Source of the DNA: B33-G16 sp964611035
Lineage (GTDB): Bacteria > Desulfobacterota > DSM-4660 > Desulfatiglandales > B25-G16
Direction of reading: 5' to 3'
NCBI GenBank assembly: GCA_964611035.1
Contig: CAZSWT010000074.1
Coordinates: 1-13,776 of the forward strand
Length of the DNA stretch: 13,776 bases
In this document: positions 1 to 5,446 of the stretch, piece after piece
How positions within the stretch are numbered: position 1 is the stretch's first letter
Layout of the letters: every line of letters starts with the position of its first letter
Position numbers and translations under genes: made by a program
The notes under the pieces: generated by a model
The model's input: only the letters and a program-made list of their open reading frames with translations
Told to the model about the DNA's origin: nothing
Databases searched by the model: none

Positions 1-1
1 G

Positions 2-514
2 CTAAAGGTCAATGAGAAGAAAAGCAGCGTGGGGCCTACAGACCATACGACATTCCTTGGATTTACGTTTAAAGGAAATAAGGTTCGCTGGTCAGATAAG
101 GCCTTTAAAGAATTCAAAAGGCGCATAAAACGTCTGACAGGCAGGAGTTGGTTTGTGTCAATGGGACATAGACTATGGAAGCTTGCGCAGTATATCCGTG
201 GCTGGATGAACTATTATGGGATATCGGACTATTATCGACCGATACCCTTGCTGGATCAATGGCTGCGGAGGCGGTTGCGTATGTGCTACTGGAAACAGTG
301 GCGATATGCCAGGACAAAAGTGCGTAATCTTCTCAGGCTGGGGACGAAACTGAAGACGGCCATTTATGTGGCAATAAGCCGCAAAGGCTATTGGAGGTTA
401 GCCCGGACCCTGGCTACACAAACTGGCATGACGAACCTGTGGCTTGAGAAACAAGGTTTGGTCTCTATCAAGAAATTGTGGGTGAACATTCACTATCCGG
501 TTACGACCCGATAA
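2..514 (+). CDS. ltrA: Group II intron reverse transcriptase/maturase, C-terminal part (5' end outside window)
   Basis: The frame is open to the window edge, so this is the C-terminal approximately 170 residues of a protein usually 400-600 aa long. Recognisable is the maturase (GIIM) region: a FLGFTF strand, a basic KxFKRRIKRLT stretch, then the motif GWMNYYGI typical of the group II maturase/thumb domain, and a KxWRYARTKVRNL basic helix. This domain binds the intron RNA, promotes splicing and supports retrohoming. No HNH endonuclease follows before the stop, which agrees with class C intron proteins. The reverse-transcriptase active site (YADD) would lie upstream and cannot be checked. The stop codon sits just before domain V. 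Confidence 0.9.
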   Translation, partial: LKVNEKKSSVGPTDHTTFLGFTFKGNKVRWSDKAFKEFKRRIKRLTGRSWFVSMGHRLWKLAQYIRGWMNYYGISDYYRPIPLLDQWLRRRLRMCYWKQWRYARTKVRNLLRLGTKLKTAIYVAISRKGYWRLARTLATQTGMTNLWLEKQGLVSIKKLWVNIHYPVTTR

Positions 515-521
515 CCTTTGT

Positions 522-592
522 GAACCGCCCCTTGCGGACCCGCATGAGGGGTGGTGTGGGGGCTGGGGGAGAGAAACCCCCGGCTACCCGAT
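522..592 (+). ncRNA. Group II intron domains V and VI
   Basis: Domain V: an 8-bp lower stem (525-532 CCGCCCCT with 547-554 AGGGGTGG, one G-U pair), a two-base bulge TG at 545-546, and a 4-bp upper stem TGCG/CGCA closed by a four-base loop (537-540). This is the canonical domain V geometry. The likely triad reads CGC rather than AGC, which fits class C introns, though I assign the triad by eye. Domain VI follows (about 558-590) as a G-rich/C-rich hairpin with a candidate bulged branch-point A at 586, seven bases from the 3' end if the intron ends at 592. Confidence 0.8.
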
Positions 593-933
593 TATACATA
601 TTCAAATTCAAAACGGTTTACCGGGCACGTAGCCCATACCTTATTGTGCTTACAAAACATATTGATGAAATCATCAGGGGTCATTTCCGGAACACCCTCT
701 TTAATACAATCTTCCTTGGTAATTTTATATAATGGTTCACCCCACCGAATTGATTTAATTCTAATCTGGCAGATATGTCTTACCTTCTCCCCCTTTTTCA
801 GGCCCATTCCTTTTTCTACAGCATTGACAATATCGCCAATTTTCAAAAAATGCCATCCAGTGCGCCTTGTCACGGTTTTGGTTCGATTTCTGACTTGCTC
901 AGCTGTGAGCATAAAGCTCATATTTCGTGGCAT
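592..933 (-). CDS. ASCH-domain protein (integron cassette 6)
   Basis: This 113-aa protein resembles short ASCH-domain (PUA-like, predicted RNA-binding) proteins found on phages and mobile elements. The N-terminal NRTKTVTRRTGWHFLK segment carries the conserved basic patch (residues about 16-31), followed by GD (33-34) and a long FCKH-containing C-terminal part. No signal peptide or membrane segment is visible. GAGGT lies eight bases before the ATG, supporting this start. The stop codon TAA lies exactly in the attC core box cut by the group II intron, so the gene appears full length while its attC is broken. The cellular role of such cassette ASCH proteins is unknown; RNA or modified-base binding is a family-level inference. 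Confidence 0.8.
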   Translation of the reverse strand: MPRNMSFMLTAEQVRNRTKTVTRRTGWHFLKIGDIVNAVEKGMGLKKGEKVRHICQIRIKSIRWGEPLYKITKEDCIKEGVPEMTPDDFINMFCKHNKVWATCPVNRFEFEYV

Positions 934-951
934 TTCTTATTACCTCGATAT

Positions 952-1018
952 GTATAACGAAAAGGTCAGTTGACAGGGCCACTCGCCCGAGAGGCTAAAG
1001 GCAACTGACTATTTATAC
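952..1018 (-). repeat. attC site of the HEPN cassette (attC5)
   Basis: On the minus strand it opens with GTATAAA (a one-base departure from GTATAAC) and closes with GTTATAC, which are complementary. Inside, GTCAGTTG and CAACTGAC (1002-1009 and 965-972 on +) form a perfect 8-bp arm, with a further GC-rich imperfect stem between. Length 67 bp and end boxes fit an attC. The first box has lost the invariant C, so this site may recombine poorly. Confidence 0.7.
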
Positions 1019-1022
1019 AGAA

Positions 1023-1568
1023 TTACTTTTCCGTAGGCCCGTTGTGGCCCTGGTCAACTGCACCGTCTGGTTCGGTGACACGGGTCAATATCGTAGTATT
1101 TTTTCGCAAAGTAGGATTAAATTGAACATATGCAGATAGTGATCCAAAAACTTTGAAAGCAGCACAATGGAATCTTGAAAAATTCTCATTAACCAGATTG
1201 TCTTCCGGCATTCCAGTGGCACTCTCTACGACTTTAATAAATGCCTCATATTCGGCTTTAATTTCATCTGTCGAAAGTCCATGGGCCAATTTATTTCGTG
1301 TTTCATTTAATTTCTTTATCGCTCCCCATACCCAAGGTTTAATTCCATATTTAGTAAAAGCTCTGGCTAAATACATTTTTTGAATAAATCTGAGTTTAGC
1401 ACTATCGATATATTTTGGATTTTTTGCATTTTTTGCAATTATTTTATGTAACAACTCTTCGATCAATAGATGGCACTTTAAAATGGTCAGTTCAACATCT
1501 CGACTTTTAGGAAGATGTTCCATGAATCTTATTAATGGCTTTAAATCATGTTTCATAATTTGATCCAT
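1023..1568 (-). CDS. HEPN-like protein (integron cassette 5)
   Basis: 181 aa, predicted largely alpha-helical and cytoplasmic. Residues 91-96 read RNKLAH inside LNETRNKLAHGL. This is the Rx4-6H signature of HEPN domains, many of which are metal-independent RNases in toxin-antitoxin, abortive-infection and CRISPR systems; others are only scaffolds. The helix around residues 25-48 (LTILKCHLLIEELLHKII) fits the first HEPN helices. No MNT-type nucleotidyltransferase partner is adjacent, so a classic HEPN/MNT toxin pair is not indicated. A GGAAAGG sequence lies about 11 bases before the ATG; a second Met at codon 5 is a weaker alternative. The last approximately 15 codons resemble the attC stem region downstream. 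HEPN assignment is from the motif only. Confidence 0.65.
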   Translation of the reverse strand: MDQIMKHDLKPLIRFMEHLPKSRDVELTILKCHLLIEELLHKIIAKNAKNPKYIDSAKLRFIQKMYLARAFTKYGIKPWVWGAIKKLNETRNKLAHGLSTDEIKAEYEAFIKVVESATGMPEDNLVNENFSRFHCAAFKVFGSLSAYVQFNPTLRKNTTILTRVTEPDGAVDQGHNGPTEK

Positions 1569-1569
1569 A

Positions 1570-1631
1570 GAATGCCAGCCTTTCCTGTTGGCAATCTGCC
1601 AAGGTTGACAATACGGTGCGAGGCGTTATTC
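1570..1631 (-). repeat. Degenerate attC-like palindrome (attC4)
   Basis: Between two cassette genes the minus strand reads GAATAAC-GCCT at one end and AGGC-TGGC-ATTC at the other, so outer GAAT/ATTC and GCCT/AGGC blocks pair. A perfect inner stem TTGGCA-GAT-TGCCAA is also present. The GTT core expected at the 3' end is replaced by TGGC, so the site is probably inactive. It is the weakest attC of the series and is called mainly from its position. Confidence 0.45.
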
Positions 1632-1637
1632 AGACAG

Positions 1638-2000
1638 TTATTGTTTGTTTGCCATACCGTCACGCATTTGCTTTATTACGTATTCTTGCCGGGCCAAATC
1701 GAAGGCGGAAGGTTCCTTCTTCAGGAATTGACGCAGTGACTCAATGCTTTCAAAGGAAGCGAGTTTCTCCACAGTATACTTGAATGGTGTCTGATTCAGT
1801 GGTGCGCCTCCAAACAGAAGCATGAAGCGTGCAAGATCTTTGGGCGACCATTCTGCAATCTTTGGGCCGTGAACTAAACCCAAAAAGCGAAGTTTAAATA
1901 TAACGATCCCCGACTGGGCCACGGACAGCAGAATACGTTCGCCTGAGTCGAGTTTAATTTGTGAGTATCGGCCTTCTTTGTAGGCAATGATGCGTGACAT
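1638..2000 (-). CDS. Hypothetical protein, 120 aa (integron cassette 4)
   Basis: I do not recognise the family with certainty. The protein starts with a beta-rich part (RYSQIKLDSGERILLSV and IVIFKLRFLGLV, residues 11-43), followed by a more helical C-terminal half ending in a charged helix. There is no signal peptide, obvious metal site or catalytic motif. A GGAG lies only three bases before the ATG, so the ribosome site is not ideal; a GGAA is slightly further upstream. A 20-codon open frame (2010-2072) ends ten bases before this start and could couple translation. The stop precedes the degenerate attC4. The intact frame and its place between attC-like sites are the main reasons to call it. 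Confidence 0.65.
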   Translation of the reverse strand: MSRIIAYKEGRYSQIKLDSGERILLSVAQSGIVIFKLRFLGLVHGPKIAEWSPKDLARFMLLFGGAPLNQTPFKYTVEKLASFESIESLRQFLKKEPSAFDLARQEYVIKQMRDGMANKQ

Positions 2001-2009
2001 TCTCCATTC

Positions 2010-2072
2010 CTATTCGATTGTGTTCTCGTTGGCAATGGTGAACTGATAGAACTTGCGGTCCTTCTTCAGCAC
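2010..2072 (-). CDS. Possible 20-aa leader peptide or cassette remnant
   Basis: A GTG-initiated frame of 20 codons (VLKKDRKFYQFTIANENTIE) begins inside the GTTCGGT core box of attC3 and stops ten bases before the 120-aa cassette gene. Its composition looks coding rather than random, but no Shine-Dalgarno is evident. It might be a leader peptide, or the C-terminal remnant of an older cassette gene whose 5' part was lost when the cassette junction formed. Confidence 0.3.
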   Translation of the reverse strand: MLKKDRKFYQFTIANENTIE

Positions 2073-2128
2073 CGAACGCCCGAATTAACCAGCGCCTTCA
2101 GGCGTCTGAGTTGAATGAGTTGTTATAA
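2071..2128 (-). repeat. attC site of cassette 3 (attC3)
   Basis: 58 bp. The minus strand begins TTATAAC and ends GTTCGGT (GTTRRRY with one mismatch). Between them, AACTCAGACGCC pairs with GGCGCTGGTT around a TGAA loop, leaving unpaired bases on one side as in genuine attC bottom-strand hairpins. The preceding ORF uses a TAA inside the first box as its stop. This is one of the two best attC sites in the array. Confidence 0.85.
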
Positions 2129-2323
2129 TTTTTGTTTCGCCCATTCAATGAAATTTTGTAGGTTAAAATCATCAAGTGGTTCAGCTACGAAGCCCATTTC
2201 TATTAGGTATTTTGCGTAATTAATACCATCATGTATATCATTATCATCATAGTATTCAATTCCAAACTCTGATCTACCTGTATTGTGCATAAAATCTGAA
2301 AACATTAATCTACAAACAGTCAT
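2123..2323 (-). CDS. Small acidic hypothetical protein, 66 aa (integron cassette 3)
   Basis: Not recognised. It is a short soluble acidic protein with a DD-rich centre (EYYDDNDIHDG, residues 23-33) and a helical C-terminus ending NFIEWAKQKL. The start is well supported: GGAGG lies eight bases before the ATG, immediately after the attC2 core box, which is the normal position of a cassette ribosome-binding site. The stop falls in attC3. The size and charge would suit an immunity, antitoxin or anti-defence protein, but nothing in the sequence proves this. Confidence 0.75.
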   Translation of the reverse strand: MTVCRLMFSDFMHNTGRSEFGIEYYDDNDIHDGINYAKYLIEMGFVAEPLDDFNLQNFIEWAKQKL

Positions 2324-2341
2324 TGTTTAATCCTCCAAAAA

Positions 2342-2401
2342 TTATAACGCTAAACTGAGCCGCCAGAGCCCTTACTGGTCGGCTCAAGTGATTGGTTATA
2401 A
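2342..2401 (-). repeat. attC site of cassette 2 (attC2)
   Basis: 60 bp. The minus strand starts TTATAAC and ends GTTATAA. The arms TGAGCCGACCAG and CTGGCGGCTCA pair over 11 bp with one extrahelical A, the feature integron integrases use to choose the bottom strand. This is the clearest attC in the window. Its whole length lies inside the 3' end of the upstream gene. Confidence 0.88.
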
Positions 2402-2547
2402 GATTCTGTTAATTTAGTCTTTATGAAATTGTTTAAATGAGTAATAAAACCGTATGTCCAAATTCCTTCTGGATAAACTAATAAATGTTTCTTTCTAAAT
2501 TCTTCCATACAAAAATAATAAAATTCATCGTTTTTAATTAGTTCCAT
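2350..2547 (-). CDS. Small hypothetical protein, 65 aa, with attC-encoded tail (integron cassette 2)
   Basis: Not recognised. An aromatic-rich N-terminal half (DEFYYFCMEEFRKKH; YPEGIWTYGF) is followed by a short helix and a low-complexity tail, NQSLEPTSKGSGGSV. That tail is translated from attC2 and so is not conserved functional sequence: the gene probably acquired its stop (TAG at 2350-2352) from the recombination site. AAGGA lies five bases before the ATG. The ATG lies ten bases past the attC1 core, the expected spacing for a cassette gene. The start overlaps the upstream cassette ORF by 14 bases. Confidence 0.65.
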   Translation of the reverse strand: MELIKNDEFYYFCMEEFRKKHLLVYPEGIWTYGFITHLNNFIKTKLTESYNQSLEPTSKGSGGSV

Positions 2548-2764
2548 TTTTTATCCTTATAACCCCCAAACCTCGCCCAGCTATGCTGGGTCGGAGTTGA
2601 GCGTTATACATTTTATGAAATGCGTTCACAAATGATATATTATTTTTATTAAGGCCATCGATTGCATTGTTTTGATTTACAATAAATTCTGCCAGTTCTC
2701 TTTCCGTTAAACTTCGGATAAACATAATTGTTCCTAAGATTTTCTCCTCATCGCTTCCTTCCAT
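2534..2764 (-). CDS. Small hypothetical protein, 76 aa (integron cassette 1)
   Basis: Not recognised. The acidic N-terminus (MEGSDEEKILGTIMFIRSLTERELAEFIVNQ) looks like two short helices. The C-terminal approximately 25 residues (NAQLRPSIAGRGLGVIRIKNGTN) are read through the attC1 palindrome and beyond it, so the ancestral protein may have ended earlier and read-through extended it. AAGGAG lies about six bases before the ATG, supporting the start. The gene is the first intact cassette gene after the IS91-type insertion and so is cut off from the integron promoter candidate. Confidence 0.6.
   Translation of the reverse strand: MEGSDEEKILGTIMFIRSLTERELAEFIVNQNNAIDGLNKNNISFVNAFHKMYNAQLRPSIAGRGLGVIRIKNGTN
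2557..2609 (-). repeat. attC site of cassette 1 (attC1)
   Basis: 53 bp. The minus strand begins GTATAAC and ends GTTATAA. An inner CCCAGC-ATA-GCTGGG hairpin is extended by partly paired CAACTCCG/CGAGGTTTG arms with extra bases on one side. It shares the 13-mer CGGAGTTGAGCGT (+ strand 2592-2604) with the next site to the right (2802-2814). Confidence 0.8.
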
Positions 2765-2778
2765 TTAATCTCCTTTAT

Positions 2779-2844
2779 GTATAACCATTTAAGATTGTAT
2801 GCGGAGTTGAGCGTAGTAAAATTCCGCATACAATCAGGTTGAAC
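2779..2844 (-). repeat. attC-like site upstream of cassette 1 (attC0)
   Basis: The minus strand starts GTTCAAC (a full RYYYAAC box) and ends GTTATAC. In between, a perfect 13-bp inverted repeat (2793-2805 and 2823-2835) encloses a 17-base loop. No reading frame belonging to this site is left to its right before the IS91 unit, so it is either the attC of a destroyed first cassette or a rearranged attI-side sequence. Confidence 0.6.
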
Positions 2845-3094
2845 TGAGCCGCTTCGTATATGCCTATGGGGATTCAATCTAAGAGCTTTAGGCTATAGAA
2901 GCTTCAAATATTGTTGAAAGTCCTGGTCTTTGAAGGATGAATAGCGTTTTTGCCATAAAAAAATGATGGATATTAACCGGTAATTGTCTCATTTACAGTA
3001 CCAAGGACAGGCTTTTTTTGCATAAGATACAGTTATCCAATTACCCTATTGGGATCATTTACAGATCTGAAAGTTGGGCTAGATCGTTTATTCA
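2845..3094. other. Gene-free flank and left end of the IS91-type unit
   Basis: No convincing gene. On the + strand, GGTTGAACTGAGCCGCTTCG (2837-2856) and the 31-bp segment 2921-2951 ending TGAATAGCGTTTTT recur in inverted orientation on the other side of the IS91 unit. From about 2952 to 3094 the sequence is the 3' untranslated end of the transposase gene, with a weak CCAAT/ATTGG hairpin near 3037-3052. The exact left terminus of the insertion cannot be fixed by eye. Confidence 0.5.
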
Positions 3095-4276
3095 TCATGG
3101 GGGAGCCCTGTTAATTGTTGGTAACAGCACCTCTTTCAGTATCATTTTCCCCTTGCCGCAATGGGGACAGAGCATGGGATCAATCCCGGTTATACGAGTA
3201 AGGAGCTCTTCCCAGCTTGGTTTCTTTACCTCATGGTCCTCATTCGTTGAAACACCAAGGATCTCCTTGCATTTGGGTAACTTGGTATTCCGATTTCGAT
3301 TACTCAATATACCATAATGTCTGATCTTCATGAACTGGTCAGGTAAGATATGGAGGAGAAAGCAGCGAATGAACTCAAAGGCATCAAGAGGCATACACTT
3401 GATCTTGTCACTATCATCTGAGTCCCTATACCTTATGGTTACCTGATCCCCTATAAATGTTACAAGCCGGTCATTTGAGAGCGCCACCCGATGAGTGTAG
3501 CGGCCTAAATAATCAATCACCGTCTCTGCATTCTTAAAGGGGGGCTTGCAATAGACGACCCACTCGTGTCTATAAAGATCAGTCAACATTGCCTCGAAAG
3601 CGGGCCTTCCTTTTAAATGGGCTATCTTTCCCGGAAATAGGAGTTTCCCTGAATCATGTGCCTCTCTAAGGTATGCAAGGAACTTTCCTCGGAACAATCG
3701 TGAGAGAATCTTTACTGGGATAAAAAAGCTCTTCTTGCAGGAGATCCATCGCTTACCATCCAGTGATAGACCCCCTCCAGTGACAATGCAATGTATATGA
3801 GGATGATCTATCAGGGTCTGTGACCAGGTATGTAATATAGCGATAAAGCCTATCTCTGCTCCCAGGTGAGTTGGATCTTTGGCCAGTTCTTTGAGTGTTT
3901 CAGAGGCCGCTTTGAAAAGGATAGTGTAGATAACCCTTTGGTTTCGTAAGGCTATGGGTCTTAAATCCTGGGGAAGAGTAAAGACTACATGGAAGTAGCT
4001 GGTAGGGAGCACATCTCTTTTCCTGGACTCAAGCCATCGTTCTTTGTCCAGACACTGGCACTTGGGACAGTGTCTGTTTCGGCAAGAGTTGTAGGAGATC
4101 CTCAGGGCACCGCAGTGATCACACTCTTCCACATGACCACCAAGCTCGGCGGTGCGGCAGACTTCAATGGCACGCATGGCACGCAGGTGCCTGAGGGGCA
4201 TCTCCTGAGCATGAGCATCACGATAGGCAGCTCCAAAGGCCCGGAAAATATGGGCCACCTCTAAAGACCTTTTCAT
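3095..4276 (-). CDS. tnpA: IS91-family HUH (rolling-circle) transposase
   Basis: 393 aa, the usual length for IS91-type transposases. An N-terminal zinc-binding domain has cysteines at 52, 55, 65, 70, 73 and 75 (CDHCG, CRNRHCPKCQC). The catalytic region has the HUH motif HPHIHC (H160, H162) and the two-tyrosine motif YLGRY (Y256, Y260) before THRVAL. These residues cut and join single-stranded DNA during rolling-circle transposition. A C-terminal CPHCGKG motif (370-376) is also typical. All key residues are present, so the enzyme may be active. The gene starts 11 bases after the recombinase stop, indicating an operon. The ribosome-binding site is weak, so translational coupling is likely. Confidence 0.95.
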   Translation of the reverse strand: MKRSLEVAHIFRAFGAAYRDAHAQEMPLRHLRAMRAIEVCRTAELGGHVEECDHCGALRISYNSCRNRHCPKCQCLDKERWLESRKRDVLPTSYFHVVFTLPQDLRPIALRNQRVIYTILFKAASETLKELAKDPTHLGAEIGFIAILHTWSQTLIDHPHIHCIVTGGGLSLDGKRWISCKKSFFIPVKILSRLFRGKFLAYLREAHDSGKLLFPGKIAHLKGRPAFEAMLTDLYRHEWVVYCKPPFKNAETVIDYLGRYTHRVALSNDRLVTFIGDQVTIRYRDSDDSDKIKCMPLDAFEFIRCFLLHILPDQFMKIRHYGILSNRNRNTKLPKCKEILGVSTNEDHEVKKPSWEELLTRITGIDPMLCPHCGKGKMILKEVLLPTINRAPP

Positions 4277-4287
4277 GGGAAGGTGCC

Positions 4288-5142
4288 CTATCGAGTCGGT
4301 TTCTCAGGACCTTCGAAAAGGTCGATGGGATTTATAATGCGTGTGAGATCCTTTCTGGTCATATGGAGGTAAATGGAGGTGGTATTTATAGTTGTGTGTC
4401 CCAAGAGACGCTGGATATGGTAGAGATCGGTTCCAGCCTCCAAGAGGTGTGTAGCAAAACTATGCCGCAGGGTATGGACAGAGGCCTTCTTTTTGATTCC
4501 TGAGTGATAGAGCGCACCTTTAAAGGCCCTTTGTACGCTCGAATCTGAGAGAGGCTTCGCCAAATGTGTGGAAGGGAAAAGCCAGTCAACCGGTCGGTAC
4601 ACGCCCCAGTAGAGCCGAAGCAGCTTCAGGGTACGCCTCCCAAGCAGGGTATAGCGATCTTTGTTTCCTTTGCCCTGTTGCACACGGATCGTCATCCGCG
4701 CACTGTCGATGTCAGATACCTTGAGCTGGGTCACCTCATGAAGCCTCAGACCCCCTGAGTAGATGGTCATCAACACGGCCCGGTGCTTGAGGTTTCGCGT
4801 CATCGACAAGACAGAGTTCACTTCTTGCTTGGAGAGCACCACAGGAAGCGTCTTGCTTACCTTACACCTGGGAATCTTAAAGCTGCTCCAGTCGCCTCTG
4901 AGGGTAACCTCATAGAGAAACTTCAAGGCACTATAGGTTTGGTTAATCGTCGACTGTGAGACATTCTTCTCCTTGAGAAGGTAGTAGAGGTAGTCTCGGA
5001 TTTGCTCATAGCCCAACAACTCCGGTGATCTCTTACAGTGAACCACAAAGCTCTTCACACAGGCCAGGTAGGTGTTAATCGTTCGAATGCTGAAGTTCTT
5101 TAACTCCATATCCATTTTCATTTGCTCTTTTAACTTTCCCAT
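4288..5142 (-). CDS. Tyrosine recombinase (Xer/phage-integrase type) paired with IS91 transposase
   Basis: 284 aa from the preferred ATG at 5142, where AAGGAG lies at good distance; an upstream ATG at 5202 would add 20 unsupported residues. The N-terminal SAM-like domain includes FSIRTINTYLACVKSFVVHC. The catalytic domain has all six residues of the family (numbered from the upstream Met): R153 in SGGLRLHEV, K178 in GKGNKDR, H243 and R246 in HTLRHSFATHL, H269 in LLGHT, and nucleophile Y278 in TSIYLH. It lacks the extra helix insert after GKGGKDR that marks integron integrases, so it is not IntI despite the setting. Some IS91 relatives carry such a recombinase next to the transposase; its job is not settled. 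Confidence 0.92.
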   Translation of the reverse strand: MGKLKEQMKMDMELKNFSIRTINTYLACVKSFVVHCKRSPELLGYEQIRDYLYYLLKEKNVSQSTINQTYSALKFLYEVTLRGDWSSFKIPRCKVSKTLPVVLSKQEVNSVLSMTRNLKHRAVLMTIYSGGLRLHEVTQLKVSDIDSARMTIRVQQGKGNKDRYTLLGRRTLKLLRLYWGVYRPVDWLFPSTHLAKPLSDSSVQRAFKGALYHSGIKKKASVHTLRHSFATHLLEAGTDLYHIQRLLGHTTINTTSIYLHMTRKDLTRIINPIDLFEGPEKPTR

Positions 5143-5257
5143 ACCGTGTCTCCTTTCTTTATAGAGGTTTCTAATCCCTATATTTTGGCAGAAAAGAGAC
5201 AAACCTGGGAGCTGAATCTCTGAAAATGGACAGGAACCGCCCGCGTCATCTTCAGTT
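5143..5257. other. Leader and right inner end of the IS91-type unit
   Basis: Sequence between the recombinase start and the right inverted repeat. The minus strand carries the ribosome-binding site AAGGAGA before the recombinase ATG at 5142. I see no strong promoter. The terminal 40 bases are GC-rich (CAGGAACCGCCCGCG) and may form part of the element's end. Confidence 0.4.
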
Positions 5258-5323
5258 AAAAACGCTATTCAATTGTCAAAGAGCAAGGAGCATACGATCA
5301 TAAAACCACCGCGAAGCGGTTTA

Positions 5324-5330
5324 GTTCAAC
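5324..5330 (-). other. attI core candidate
   Basis: On the minus strand the box reads GTTGAAC, a perfect GTTRRRY recombination core, 115 bases from the intI start codon and on the correct side. Everything to the left of it would be cassette DNA in an intact integron. The outward extension is AT-rich and contains CAATCAATG, with no long palindrome, as expected for attI rather than attC. A short CCGC-GAA-GCGG hairpin lies immediately on the cassette side (5310-5320). Position and core are suggestive, but attI has no stronger consensus. Confidence 0.5.
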
Positions 5331-5336
5331 CATTGA

Positions 5337-5364
5337 TTGACAAGCAAATTTGCCTTGATATAAT
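5337..5364 (+). promoter_or_regulatory. Sigma70 promoter of the intI remnant (Pint)
   Basis: TTGACA (5337-5342), a 16-base spacer, then TATAAT (5359-5364); both hexamers are perfect. It points at the intI remnant, whose ATG lies 81 bases further. The spacer contains the palindrome GCAAATTTGC (5344-5353), and GGCAAATTCGCC (5384-5395) repeats it downstream, which could be a second operator. Confidence 0.8.
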
Positions 5365-5368
5365 GATA

Positions 5369-5384
5369 CTGAGTATATTTTCAG
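5369..5384. promoter_or_regulatory. LexA-type SOS box in the intI leader
   Basis: CTG-N10-CAG with an AT-rich interior (AGTATATTTT), preceded by TA, lies four bases past the -10 hexamer, so a bound repressor would overlap the transcription start. Many integron integrases are under LexA control, which makes this placement meaningful. The spacing matches the gammaproteobacterial form of the box; LexA sites vary in other phyla, so this remains a prediction. Confidence 0.55.
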
Positions 5385-5417
5385 GCAAATTCGCCCTACC
5401 TTGTTATCACTTTGTAA

Positions 5418-5446
5418 ATTTTATCAGTGGGAATATCACAAGTCAA
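5418..5446 (-). promoter_or_regulatory. Candidate cassette promoter Pc
   Basis: On the minus strand TTGACT (5446-5441), a 17-base spacer and TAAAAT (5423-5418) form a promoter with one mismatch in each hexamer. The -35 overlaps the intI start codon and transcription runs towards attI and the cassettes, as in classical integrons where Pc lies at the start of intI. The IS91-type insertion now separates it from every cassette gene. Confidence 0.55.

Larger units (their letters stand above)
1..592 (+). mobile_element. 3' part of a group II intron (probably class IIC-attC)
   Basis: The segment holds the end of an intron-encoded maturase gene followed by intron domains V and VI, and ends near 592. 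Its 5' part lies outside the window. It is antisense to all cassette genes to its right, and its 3' splice point falls inside an attC-type core box: the sequence after the intron reads TTATACAT, matching the GTTATAC box of neighbouring attC sites. Group IIC-attC introns are known to insert into attC sites in this opposite orientation. The subclass is inferred from target and orientation; the exact junction could be 590-594. Confidence 0.8.
2921..5289 (-). mobile_element. IS91-family unit with tyrosine recombinase, flanked by inverted repeats
   Basis: Two same-strand genes, a tyrosine recombinase and an HUH transposase, are bounded by an imperfect inverted repeat: 2921-2951 matches the reverse complement of 5258-5289, with 14 terminal identical bases (TGAATAGCGTTTTT) and a further TCTTTGA block. 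A second pair of inverted matches (GGTTGAACTRARCCGCTTCG) lies farther out at 2837-2856 and 5311-5331. IS91 elements normally lack terminal inverted repeats, so these may belong to the insertion site or to the recombinase. The unit is richer in G+C than the genes around it and separates the cassettes from the integron promoter region. Confidence 0.7.

Noticed and set aside
592..2880. CRISPR array or simple dispersed repeats
   Set aside because: The palindromes differ in internal sequence and share only AAC/GTT end boxes and stem form, and each follows a separate small gene, as in cassette arrays.
3018..3317. 99-aa + strand frame
   Set aside because: It is mostly antisense to the C-terminal part of the IS91 transposase, whose frame is clearly the coding one.
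4288..5142. Tyrosine recombinase as the functional integron integrase
   Set aside because: It lacks the IntI-specific insert after GKGNKDR, is on the same strand as the cassettes, and is coupled to an IS91 transposase; the true intI is the remnant at 5446.
5310..5323. Rho-independent terminator at the CCGC-GAA-GCGG hairpin
   Set aside because: The stem is only four GC pairs and is followed by TTTAG rather than a real U-tract on either strand.
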